Below, piece by piece: positions 1 through 11,971 of a stretch of 64,000 bases of DNA. Position numbers and translations under genes: made by a program. The notes under the pieces are model-generated. The model did not search any database. It saw only the letters and a list, made by a program, of their open reading frames with translations, and was not told the origin of the DNA. The DNA is from Spinacia oleracea (Eukaryota; Streptophyta; Magnoliopsida; Caryophyllales; Amaranthaceae): the NCBI RefSeq assembly GCF_020520425.1, contig NC_079487.1, positions 86,123,141 to 86,187,140 on the forward strand, given 5' to 3'. The first letter of the stretch is position 1. Each line of letters begins with the position of its first letter.

Positions 1-407
1 TCATTGCATTTGCGTTGTTGGGGATTAGATTTTAATAAAGCAGGTTTGTAGAGATAACTTGCGGGAGAAATTATCATGGGATTCTTGTTGAGAGTTTAAT
101 CTTCCGTATTTTATAAACTCTATTTAATTTTATAGTCATGACTATCGTTACTACTATTGCTAGTATGGTTTGAAACTTAGTTTATGGATTTTATAAACTA
201 TTTATTACTTTGGTTTAGGCCTTAATGGTTCCAAGTTGTTTTAATGACCATTAACTATTTAATATGCTTTGAAAGTTAGTTAATTCCGTTGCGTAATTCT
301 GGTAAATAGCCTTAGCCGTTATCACGGTGGCGGTAATATCTTGGTAATTCCTGTGTTTTAAGTTGGAAAATGTTTTATAAAAAGCAAGGAATTATTAGGG
401 TGTTACA
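1..407 (+). mobile_element. 3' portion of a probable LTR (fragment)
   Basis: No reading frame is present. The segment ends in GGGTGTTACA, the kind of terminus seen on Ty3-gypsy chromovirus (Tekay/Del-type) LTRs, and the sequence changes character abruptly just after it. The start lies outside the window, so neither the LTR length nor a target-site duplication can be checked. It could be a solo LTR or the 3' LTR of an element to the left. The call rests on the terminus and context alone. Confidence 0.4.
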
Positions 408-408
408 T

Positions 409-1035
409 AAAACGAATCTGAAATTTATTATTGATTATCATAATTAAAATTGACATCAACTTATGCTAATCAATTAACCATATGAGTTTGATTAAAAACC
501 CTAATCATGGAATATAATTAAAACCCTTAAAATCAAAAAAAATCCATGATTTATTAATTAAAACCAAATCTGAAAATTAAGTCTCCAATCCGTACTTCAT
601 TGTCCAACAATCAAACATAAAACTTGTAACTTTAATCATCAACCATAGCAATTCCAAAACAATTTATTAAAACAATGATAATTTAAATAGAGGAGAATGA
701 TAATTAATTTCATGCATAAAGCCATAAAAATCGACGCTTTATTACTTAAAACAAATCTGAAATTTATTATTGATTATCATAATTAAAATTGACATCTAAT
801 TATGCTAATCAATTAACCATATGAGTTTAATTAAAAACCCTAATCATGGGATATAATTAAAACCCTTAAAATCATACAAATCCATGCTTTATTAAAACCA
901 AATGTGAAAATTAAGTCTCCAATCCGTACTTTATATTATCCAACAATTAAACACATAAGTCGTAACTTTAATCATCAACCATAATAATCCCAAAACAATT
1001 TATTAAAACAATGATAATTTAAATAGAGGATAGAT
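409..1035. repeat. Two-copy tandem repeat, unit about 339 bp
   Basis: The sequence beginning AACGAATCTGAAATTTATTA at 411 recurs with few changes from 750 (AACAAATCTGAAATTTATTA). Both copies end in TTTAAATAGAGGA, near 691 and 1018. The second copy is slightly shorter. The unit is AT-rich and non-coding. It is probably a local duplication of intergenic or transposon-derived sequence. Confidence 0.8.
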
Positions 1036-2906
<1,871 letters not shown>

Positions 2907-2916
2907 AGTTGTGCGT

Positions 2917-4314
2917 TGGGCTGTAAAAAAGTGACCAGACCTGAAAAACCGATCGAAACCAACCGACATCTGAACCGAAAAATATCTGAGAAACATTCAG
3001 ACCTAAACCAACTCGAACCGATCCGTTGTTGACCCGGAATTCGATTTAACCTGTGAATTGAAGACCTGGATCCGAAACGCTAGCAACCTAAGGAGACATG
3101 TAACCTGATTTGCATCCGATAACTTTTAAGCGAACCGAACCCGTATTCGATTTTACCCGATAAAACCGCAATCGAACCGAGCAAATAAAACATGATATCT
3201 GATTAACCCCAACCGGGTCTATCCGTATCCGAATTCGATCAACTGAATTGTTTTCAGTCCCACCCGATTAAATCTGATATCCGAAAAAAATCCGACTCGA
3301 GTCAACCCGATAAACAAAAGTCGGTCGAATAAAAAAATCGTGATTTAACCTGAATCTTATTCACATACTCGTCATTAATCTAACTCAAGTACCGAATTGA
3401 ACTATTAACTACATAAATCCAACTCGATATGTGAAGATTTATTATACTTCCTACGTTCCGGAAATATCGTACCATTTGATTTTTACACTATTCACACTAC
3501 GACTTTTGCCGTTTTTTGTGATTCGTACCTAAGGAAATTTTGGTCATGCGAGATCATGTTAGATTCGTATTGATATATATTTTCTAAATATTAATTTTTA
3601 TATTTTTTACTTGCACGTGATTTGAGATATTAAGAGTCAAGGTAAGGATTACAGGAGTAAAAGTCAACCATGGTTAGATTATTTCCGAGACGGAGGAAGT
3701 ATATTCTTGTATAATAAACAATACGGATAAATAGAACTCCAAAAAATCTTTATTTAGCATGAAGTCATGGAATAATTGAGCGATCTGACTTTATTGCGAG
3801 CTCTAGAGTCTCTCGATTAATAGAACACAAGATTACAAGCTTTCGATATAAATTTGAACTGCAAAGTTAATCTGTTATTGACCCAAATTCAAGGTATGTC
3901 TCATCCGAACTTCACCCGAGCCCGAGACTCACCGACTCATACTTGACTTGATTTCGGGACTAATTAGGCGATCCAGACATGATCCATACCTGAAGTAAAC
4001 CGATCAAATCGTAACTGGTATCGACATGCAACCGAACCGAAATCAAATCGAACCAAATCAAACCGATAAAAAACCGTTATAAACCTGAACCATTTCCAAC
4101 CGAACCCGAGATTGAACCGAACCGAAGTTACCCGATTCAAAACCGAGTTCAATCCGAAACAACTTATGACCCGAACTCACCTAAACAGAAGTTATCCAAA
4201 CCGATCTGAATCAACCCGAATAGAAATATTGACCCGACATTAACCAATTTTGAAGTGACCCAAACCGTTTATAACCGATCCGAAACCGATCCGATGACCT
4301 GACTTGACAGCCCT
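2917..4314. mobile_element. hAT-like non-autonomous element rich in ACCCGA/ACCGAA repeats
   Basis: The element starts TGGGCTGT and ends ACAGCCCT, so the ends are imperfect inverted repeats. It is flanked by the direct repeat AGTTGTGCGT (2907-2916 and 4315-4324), of which 8 bp would be the hAT-type target duplication. The body is made of degenerate ACCCGA and AACCGAA motifs and encodes nothing. A similar body composition is seen in the element at 9257-9804. A Stowaway-type MITE is nested at 3447-3699. Confidence 0.7.
3447..3699. mobile_element. Stowaway-type MITE (253 bp), nested
   Basis: The terminal inverted repeats are CTTCCTACGTTCCGGAAATA at the left and, read in reverse, CTTCCTCCGTCTCGGAAATA at the right. 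A TA dinucleotide flanks each end (3445-3446 and 3700-3701). It is non-coding and shares internal motifs with the copy at 27640-27893. It sits inside the ACCCGA-rich element, so it inserted later. Confidence 0.8.
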
Positions 4315-4568
4315 AGTTGTGCGTATCGACTTCAACAAAGAAGAAGTACCAGCTCATCCGATTGATCTGCTGGTAACTGACAATATATTTTGACGTTTCC
4401 AAATCGCAACGTTTGTGAATACCGTTACGTACTCTTGATGAAGGGTGTTGGGATAACGTAGTTATCCGAGAAGATAGAATATTATATGAGATAGAGTTGT
4501 GTTATATGATATGATATAGAAATCTATTGTACTTAGAAAATCTACAAAGAGTAGAATATATAATGCAT

Positions 4569-4828
4569 CTGTATTTTAAAAAGAGATACAATTTAGTACG
4601 TAGTTTTAGGAGAGTGTGTTCAATTTATTAAAATAAAATGAAAGTGGGGTAGTTGATGAATTATTTATTATAGTTAAAAGATTATGTGAGTAAGTGTGAG
4701 GACCACAAGAAATAGAGAAATATTAATATAATGGGGGGAGTGAGGACCAAGACATGTCAAAAAAGGAAAGTGTATCTCTTTTTAAAATACGACTGTATAA
4801 GCTAAGTGTATCTCTTTTTAAAATACAG
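4569..4828. repeat. Short foldback (inverted repeat, about 260 bp)
   Basis: A 22-bp sequence at 4569-4590 (CTGTATTTTAAAAAGAGATA...) reappears as its reverse complement at 4807-4828, with a further copy of the right arm at about 4769-4789. This could be a MITE of unknown family. No clear target-site duplication was found. It lies roughly 400-700 bp upstream of the first germin-like gene. Confidence 0.55.
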
Positions 4829-5139
4829 AGGAAATAGTTTGTAATATAAATAGCGCCGTATGTCAACAATCATATGAGACAATCAAATAATATATTTCTT
4901 TCATAATTTAGCACATATATACGTAACATAAGAGTATCATCTTTGAATTATTGATAGAGTACACCATCTTTGAATTCTCTATTTCCTAAGCTGATATACG
5001 GAGTATCATATTTGACTTCACTAAAAATATTATTTAAGTTCCATTCTTCTATGACCATCTTAATTATAAATATATTGACTTCCAACTTCATCTTTATATT
5101 TGAACAGGACAAGTTCAACAAAAGTCAGTTCCGGCAATC

Positions 5140-5147
5140 TATAAATA
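5140..5147 (+). promoter_or_regulatory. TATA box of the first germin-like gene
   Basis: The sequence TATAAATA lies 101 bp upstream of the ATG at 5248. That is a plausible distance for a plant promoter with a short 5' untranslated region. Confidence 0.7.
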
Positions 5148-5247
5148 GGTTGCAAATCGCGGCTATTATAACCAAACAAACAACCATCTCAACCTAAATA
5201 AACAAAACTGCCCTTATTCCTCCTATACACATTAATTAGTTTCCGAT

Positions 5248-5874
5248 ATGAACAACCTTGTAACTTTCTTCACCTTTACCGTCTTGGTTTCTCTTTGTCA
5301 AGCTATTGAGCTCGACTTTTGTGTGGGAGATACTACTCTCCCAAGGGGACCTGAAGGATTCGCTTGCAAGGATCCTTCTAATGTAACCACTGATGATTTT
5401 GTTTTCACTGGTTTTCGCCATGAAAGCTTTACTGCAAATCTATTTAGAAGCAATGTCACGTTGGGGTTTGTAGATAATTTCCCTGCTTTGAATGGTTTAG
5501 GTATCTCTATGGCAAGGCTAGACTTTGCCGTTGGCGGAGTTATTCCTGTACATTCCCACCGAACATCAGAAGTTATAATCGTGACAAGAGGATCTATAAT
5601 TGCAGGATTCATTGACGCAAGTAATAATGCATTTTACAGAAGGCTCGAGGTTGGAGACGTTATGATCTTTCCACAGGCCATGCTTCATTTCCAAATCAAC
5701 GTTGGTAGAACCCCGGCTACTGCCATTGTTAGCTTGAACGGTGCTAACCCAGCTGTCCAATTTACCACCACCTCCTTATTTGCTGGCAATTTACCTGCTG
5801 ATATCGCTCAACAAATCACTCTTCTAGATCAAGGCGAGGTGATGAGAATGAAGAGGCTATTTGGCACTGCTTAA
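5248..5874 (+). CDS. Germin-like protein (auxin-binding protein ABP19/20-like subfamily)
   Basis: An intronless frame of 208 residues encodes a typical secreted germin-like protein of the cupin fold. A hydrophobic signal peptide covers about residues 1-19. Cys25 and Cys40 fit the conserved N-terminal disulfide pair. Germin box 1 (about 97-115) contains His102, His104 and Glu108, and box 2 (about 136-153) contains His147; these are the four manganese ligands of the family. Two N-glycosylation sequons are present (Asn45, Asn69). Length and the Gly-Thr-Ala C-terminus fit apoplastic germin-like proteins. Family members can be superoxide dismutases or have other cell-wall roles; the activity here is not known. 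A TATA box lies upstream at 5140 and AATAAA-like signals follow (about 6011). The second germin-like gene in the window (56571-57203) is its clear paralogue. The F-box gene converges on it with about 345 bp between stop codons. Confidence 0.94.
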   Translation: MNNLVTFFTFTVLVSLCQAIELDFCVGDTTLPRGPEGFACKDPSNVTTDDFVFTGFRHESFTANLFRSNVTLGFVDNFPALNGLGISMARLDFAVGGVIPVHSHRTSEVIIVTRGSIIAGFIDASNNAFYRRLEVGDVMIFPQAMLHFQINVGRTPATAIVSLNGANPAVQFTTTSLFAGNLPADIAQQITLLDQGEVMRMKRLFGTA

Positions 5875-6219
5875 TTATCCATTTTTCACCAACGTTAATT
5901 TTATTAGTGAATACCGAATAAACATGAGTGTATGTATTTGAGTTCGAGTTATCTTTCACATTGATCATCCTCAAAAGTGTAAACAAATTTATGTTGTATA
6001 TCCTTAACATTAAATAAAAATACTTGGTATCATTTTTTAGCTTCAACAGAGTTATATAGGGTTTGCTCTGCTACACTTCTCCTTCCATTGATGAAAGCAG
6101 ATCAAAACCAAGACGTAGAACAAGGCAAAGAACGAATAATTTCTCCTTTCATTAAGCTGAAATAAAATGCAAACAAACAACGGAGTACAAAGTTTGAAAT
6201 ATGATTGAATATCCGAAGC

Positions 6220-7620
6220 TTAATCTGATCTTGAAAAGAAGACTAAAGCAAAAGCTAGAACAAGAAGTAGAATTGGTAGTGCTGAACTTAAAAAACTAGA
6301 TAATCCCCCAAGATTATTTATGTTACCAATATTCATATGATGATTATCAATCCCACCAATATTCATATGATGATTATCAATGCCACCAACATTGAGATGA
6401 TCACTATCAATGTCAGTAATCTTGGCAACATTTAGCAAGCTTAGGCACGGCTTAAATGGAAAACCAACAACTTTACTAACATTCTCCAGAGGATTATGTA
6501 TGTCAGTGATCTTCTCTAGGATGTCAATGGTTAGATCATAAGCGAATACCGAAGACTGGACAAGAAAGTAGACAACCGCAACATCAGGATGACAGGCAAG
6601 CGGCCATACAGTAGTATGATTATTAATGCCAATAGAAGGTTCGACCACAAAGTCGGTGTTGTTGATCTTCCTTAATGGGATCCACGCCCATGTATCAGCT
6701 TTTGTTGATGAAGCATAATCATCAGGATGCTTCCATATCCATGTCCCGTTCGAGTCGTTTCCAGAGATGTGAAGGATTCCCCCACAATCCCATAATCTCG
6801 TGTTCCGTAGTCTTTCACGCACGAGTTGAGGTAAAGGAAATGTATACTGATCATCAACTCTCTCTGGACTTTTTTGATCTCGAAATTTCAGCACCACACC
6901 GCAAATGTTTGCCAAGAGGAATAAATATGAATCCGAACCATCAACAAGGGCAACATAATTGTTGACAGTACTCAAGCTAATATTATGGTTGTTTAGAAAT
7001 TCATTGTTCAACTCCAAAGGTGATCTTTCCCACACACCAGTTTTCGAACGATAGACTTCAATAGAGTTCCAATTATAACAACACAATCTAATAACCATGA
7101 AATCACATTTGCAGCCGGGAGGAGTAGGGAGTCTAATGATCATACCTGGCGTCATCATACCATCGGAACAACGTTTCTTACCAGGCACAACAAACACTTC
7201 CTTAGTAATGGGATTACGCACTTCATAGATACCGCGATAAAATGACAAGAGCAATAAACCTTGGTGCATAGCATAGAAACAACCCCGTCTCTCTGGATCG
7301 GGGTTGTTGAAATTACCATCACCTAAAGCCGAAAAGTCTAATAGCGACTTTTTGTACCCATTATGCACAGTGAATTCATGGTTTTGCATAAGAATACTCT
7401 TCTTGGTTTGCATACAAATATAAGTACCATACTCAGGTATATTATTTGAGCCAAACCGAAGTAAAATGCCACAAAGCGGAACTGATTGGGAATCCATCAA
7501 GTAATTGCCAATATCGCGCCAACTTCTACACACACATTTACATACCAGTAGTGAATCGATGGGCATTCTTGATAGAATCTCAAGCCACATTTCATCCTGT
7601 AGACAACGAAGATGGCTCAT
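6220..7620 (-). CDS. F-box protein with a C-terminal hydrophobic anchor
   Basis: A single-exon frame of 466 residues. An F-box occupies about residues 5-45 (LQDEMWLEILSRMPIDSLLV, then a Cys-rich stretch and SW), which in this family binds SKP1 within an SCF ubiquitin ligase. The middle resembles the F-box-associated or kelch-like beta-propeller substrate region of large plant F-box families, without a sharply defined repeat. Near residues 405-435 there are about three copies of a 10-residue unit of the type GGIDNHHMNI, corresponding to a short DNA tandem repeat at about 6320-6400. The last about 25 residues (SALPILLLVLAFALVFF and flanks) form a strongly hydrophobic segment, a possible tail anchor that most F-box proteins lack. 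The frame is intact, so the gene is probably functional. The substrate is unknown. Confidence 0.9.
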   Translation of the reverse strand: MSHLRCLQDEMWLEILSRMPIDSLLVCKCVCRSWRDIGNYLMDSQSVPLCGILLRFGSNNIPEYGTYICMQTKKSILMQNHEFTVHNGYKKSLLDFSALGDGNFNNPDPERRGCFYAMHQGLLLLSFYRGIYEVRNPITKEVFVVPGKKRCSDGMMTPGMIIRLPTPPGCKCDFMVIRLCCYNWNSIEVYRSKTGVWERSPLELNNEFLNNHNISLSTVNNYVALVDGSDSYLFLLANICGVVLKFRDQKSPERVDDQYTFPLPQLVRERLRNTRLWDCGGILHISGNDSNGTWIWKHPDDYASSTKADTWAWIPLRKINNTDFVVEPSIGINNHTTVWPLACHPDVAVVYFLVQSSVFAYDLTIDILEKITDIHNPLENVSKVVGFPFKPCLSLLNVAKITDIDSDHLNVGGIDNHHMNIGGIDNHHMNIGNINNLGGLSSFLSSALPILLLVLAFALVFFSRSD

Positions 7621-8302
7621 CCTTGAATATTAATTGCTTCTTTCGCCTTTCGGGTAATGCCAATGTCACAGGGTATAATGCTCGGAATCAAGAACAACCT
7701 ACAAAAAAAAATGGCGACAAATTATTGTAATGCATGATAACTTCGTCAAAATAATATTTTAAAAAACCATTGCGTTAATGGTTAAAAGTTAAAACCCTAG
7801 CTTAATTAGAATTACAATAGTTGCTCCTAAAATAAAATCTCCTAAAGATTGTAATCTACGAAGCGCGGAAACGCCAAAAAAATCACGACTTACCGTTTCC
7901 GAAACGTCCTGGAACGGGGAAACCGGGAAACGCGCGCCGAAACCGTTTCAGAAAAATGGAGACGTGTTTGAAACTGAATTCATCCCGGAAACGAATGGGA
8001 AACGAGATTTCAATCTAATATTCACGTTTCCCAACCAAACTTGCTCAATTGTATCAAAGTTTTTCCGCCAGAAAACTGAAATTAGGTTGAAGAAGATAGG
8101 TGGAAGAAGATCTCCTTGCATAGCCTATATTCGAAACCGTGCTACAAATTTGGGCCTGGCCCAAGTAGACAAATGGAAATTAAATCATTAAGGGTGTATT
8201 TGGTTCAGTATATTGTGGAATCAGGTATGTGTTTGAAATCATCTAACTCCATACTTGATGTTTGGTTAACTATTTTTATAAAATTTAAAATTTGGGGACC
8301 CA
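7621..8302. other. Intergenic sequence upstream of the F-box gene
   Basis: It holds the putative promoter and 5' region of the minus-strand F-box gene, and a stretch at about 7860-8010 full of GGAAACG/CGTTTCC motifs. Small open frames here show no domain. No clear TATA box was identified. Confidence 0.35.
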
Positions 8303-8439
8303 CCTCCAAAAGTGTATCGCTATTCGACGTCCTCGTTCGTTAAAAACGCCCGCGTATTTTACATGAAAGGACAATTGTGTCCTTAAAAAATCTACCCCAC
8401 GATTTACCATAAATTTTGGGCAACAAATTCCGGCAGCCA

Positions 8440-8640
8440 TCACCATCTCCATCACCGTCCCCATCTCCACCACCCTCCCCGTCACCACCACCCTCCCCGT
8501 CACCACCACCCTCCCTGTCACCACCACCCCCCTCCCCGTCACCACCACCCCACAGCAGCCTGCAATCACCACCACCCCTCATCCCGTCACCACCATCATC
8601 TTCACCACCGTATTCACCATCGCACCACCATCGTCACCAG
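8440..8640. repeat. C-rich minisatellite (CCACC/CCCCGTCA units)
   Basis: Units of the type CCCGTCACCACCACCCTCC are repeated with variation. Proline-rich or glycine-rich frames across it, on either strand, follow from the repeat and are not considered genes. Confidence 0.85.
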
Positions 8641-9256
8641 TGGCGGAGGTTCGATTTTTTTTAATTTTTTATTATAGTGTAACTCGAATGCCGCCCAGAA
8701 TTAGCAGGTGGTGACCAAGGTGGCTCGCCCAGAAATGGTGGAACCCACTATGGCTCAGCCGCAGATCTTGGGTGGGTGAGCCATGGTGGAAGCCGCTCAA
8801 TCTGGGCGAGCCACCATGGTTTCCGTCCGCCAAAGGTGGACGACAGTTACATTTTTTTTATAAAAAAGCTTTGTTTATATTTTTAGAATTACTGGGTTAG
8901 CATCTTTACAAAAAAAAAAAATTATTTCTTACAAATTTAAATTCCATTTTATTTAACTATGAAATTCTGAAAAAATTGTGAAAAATTAAGAAATCTGATA
9001 AATTATTTTTTTATAAAAATCTGAAAAATTAAAAAATTATCTGTATAACAACAATTAACAAAAAAAAAAATCAAATATATATTCATAAATTTTAAAATAT
9101 TTATTTTATAATAATTAATTGTAATTCGAATATGGTAAAATAATTAATTTGAATTTGCTAAAATAAATCGTTTTTTAAAAAAATTCAAAATGGGGTTGAA
9201 AATAATAATTCAAATAAATAATTTAGTTTTTTTTTATTTTTAAGATGGAGTGCCGC

Positions 9257-9804
9257 TAGACCTGTCAAAAATCGACCCGACCCGAAAACCGACCCGAACC
9301 CGACCCGAAAATACTGGGTCCTGAACAAGATTTTGTGACCCGTAACCCGATTTTATCCGAACCCGAGCAACCCGAAAAGTAATGGGTCAAAACCCGACCG
9401 AACCCGTTTTGGACCCGACCGATTGAAAATCATTGTATTTATACTAAAAAATGCGATTATGAGAAAATTTAAGCATAATAAGCACGTTGTTTTTACTATT
9501 GTTGTGTGTAATATGATTTTATTTATACTTATACGTCATTTTATAGTTGAATTTGACTAAATATAAACTTGTGTAGGAAAATTTGTTAATTTCTGCTAAT
9601 ACTTTGTATATTTATCACCTAAATTAATGAAAATATAATGCGCGTTTTAAAATCTCTCAACCCGTTGGGTCGACCCGAACCCGAAAGTTCTGGGTCTTGA
9701 ACAAGCATTTGTAAACCCGAACCCGAAAATGACCGACCCGATTCAACCCGAACCCGAAAATAATTTTTTACAACCCGACCCGACCAACCCGTTTGACATG
9801 TCTA
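9257..9804. mobile_element. hAT non-autonomous element (548 bp), ACCCGA-rich
   Basis: The left end is TAGACCTGTCAAA and the right end, read in reverse, is TAGACATGTCAAA. An exact 8-bp target duplication, AGTGCCGC, flanks it at 9249-9256 and 9805-9812. The subterminal regions are arrays of ACCCGA motifs; the centre is AT-rich and non-coding. It is nested in the Mutator-like element 8312-10430. Confidence 0.9.
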
Positions 9805-10439
9805 AGTGCCGCCCAAAAATGGCGGTTGATACCATGGTGGTGCCGCCCTGGATTAGCGGTTCCTGCCATGGTACAGCCGCCCAAGATCTGCGGTTATACC
9901 ATGGTCGCGGCCGCTAATCCGAGCCGGTAAAACCATGGCTCCGGCCGCCATATCTGGGCGGCACAGGGGTAAATTTTTTTAAAAAAAAAATCGATAACTA
10001 ACCACTGTACGAAGAAGGCGGAGGAATGCACGGCGGGACCATTGTAGCCCTCTTCAGCGGCACCTCCGGGTGGCAGCACAAACAGGCGCGGTGGCCGGTG
10101 GGTGATGAATTGATTTGGGACGCAACACCAAGAACCCGAGTACAGCAGCGGCGCAATACTTGTGGGTTTAAAGGCAGTGTGTGAGGTGAGGGTGGTGGTG
10201 GTGTAGTGCGGTTACCGGTGGTGGTGGTGGTGGTGGTGTGTTGCGGTGTCGTGTGGTGGTCGTTGTTTGGTGCGGTGGCTGGTGGTGATGGTGGTGATTT
10301 GTGGGAAATAACGGGGCTGAGGGGAGAAGGGAAGGGAGGAAGGGGGGTAATTTTTTTTAGGGGTAGTATTGTACTTTTACTTGTAAAATGAGGGCGTTTT
10401 TAGCGGAATAGGACGTCGAATAAAAACCCCCCTCCAAAA

Positions 10440-11962
10440 CCCCTATGGTATCGAGTTCTCATACTCAAGGGCGAGGTGTATGTATGGAATTATATTAACT
10501 GAAAATAAAATCGACAGTGCAAACTTGATCAAACAAACACCATGACAGCCTAACTAATGTTACTCCACCACCGTCGCCGCCCAAGCTACCCAAAAAATCA
10601 ATATCATAAAAATTATACTACTAAGTTACTACCCTGTCGATTCGCCATCAAATCGCCAATGCTACCTAACGCCACCATCAACATCCCCGTAAGAACCCAA
10701 AATGACGAAATTAGAATACTGAAATTTAATTTAACTAAACATATCTTTGAATAAAATACCTAGATATATTGTTAATCGTCGAAATTTTGGACATTGAAGT
10801 CTAGATTTGTAGCTTCAATTGTAAAAAACAACCACCAAAAATCAAATTTAGTCTAGTGACAGAAGAATGTGATGGTTAGAGTTGAAGCAAAGCGAGCGAT
10901 TGTGGTGGTGGAGATAGTGCCATATATCAAAATATAATGTCTGCCTTTTATATTTTATTGAATTTTAGTTTTTTTTCCCCTTACATCTTTAAGTAGAAGG
11001 AGGAGGGGAAGGTGTAAAAAACAAAAAGATGAGAATAAGGAGTAGGAGAGTATATTATCGGTAGAATTAAATTCTAAATTTATTTTACCAAATAGGTGGA
11101 ATAAGTTATGATTTTCTATGTATCGTTGATTATAAACCCATGAGTTTAATACTCAAACATATACCTTATACCTATGGTCGAACTAAACAGGGTCTAACTG
11201 AATAGTCAACAAAATATGGATATGACTGTATGCATTAAAAATATCATAAATGCCACTAATTAAAACATTGTACACAAAACTTTGACGTTAAATTTGTGTT
11301 TACAATGACAATGGATTTTTATTTATTTTATCTCTTATCCTTACTTTACCTCGTAATAACATTTTGAAAATTGTTTTTTAAATTTTAAAAATTATTCATT
11401 AATAATTAATAACATGTTAATAAACAATTTTTTTATTATCTAATTAAATATATATTTTTTAATCAATCAATAACTTCAATAACTATATATACTAAAATAC
11501 ACATCATGATTGACACGTGTCAACTCTCGATGTGTCTTTGACTTCTTTTTTTTTAATTTAATTTAATATAATTTTATAATGTCTACTCCATTAAAGAAAC
11601 TTTTAAAAATAATAAATTTTCTAATTTGTTTCCTTCCATATCATAGAACAATATATAGAGTATATTACAAGTAATATTATGAGTTCATTTATTATGGCAA
11701 GAATCGAAAATAATACACTGCCTTATTACTATTGATTTTCTAATATTAATATGAAAAATATCAATCACGTAACATGGAAAAAATTACAAATTATACACTA
11801 CACTATTACTATTGATTTTCTAATATTGGTTTATATGTTACTAATTACTATCATAAAAATATATGATTTTACAATCTTAACAAATGAATTTCAACTGCAA
11901 TATAAAAATTTAGAGAAATTATTTAACTCTTATGTTTCTTAAACTTAACTTATTATTAAACA
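10440..11962. other. AT-rich intergenic sequence, no gene seen
   Basis: The short frames present (for example near 10557-10754 and 11751-11942) are of AT-rich low-complexity composition without domains. No further transposon ends could be paired with a target duplication. Confidence 0.4.
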
Positions 11963-11971
11963 TAATTTCTA

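Larger units (their letters stand above)
8312..10430. mobile_element. Mutator-like (MULE-type) non-autonomous element
   Basis: Imperfect terminal inverted repeats of roughly 90 bp share TATTCGACGTCCT followed by TAAAAACGCCC. They are flanked by the 9-bp direct repeat CCTCCAAAA (8303-8311 and 10431-10439), the length expected for Mutator-like target duplications. No transposase is visible. The interior has a C-rich CCACC/CCGTCA minisatellite and GC-rich segments with GCCGCCCA motifs. A hAT element is nested at 9257-9804, so the native length is about 1.56 kb. Confidence 0.75.

Noticed and set aside
8285-8664. Proline-rich and glycine-rich frames on both strands
   Set aside because: They read through the CCACC/CCGTCA minisatellite inside a Mutator-like element, have no domain, and the same repeat opens frames on both strands.
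8180-10550. A larger outer element bounded by GGGTGTATTTGGTTCAG and AACAAACACCA
   Set aside because: The two ends match only loosely and no target-site duplication could be found.
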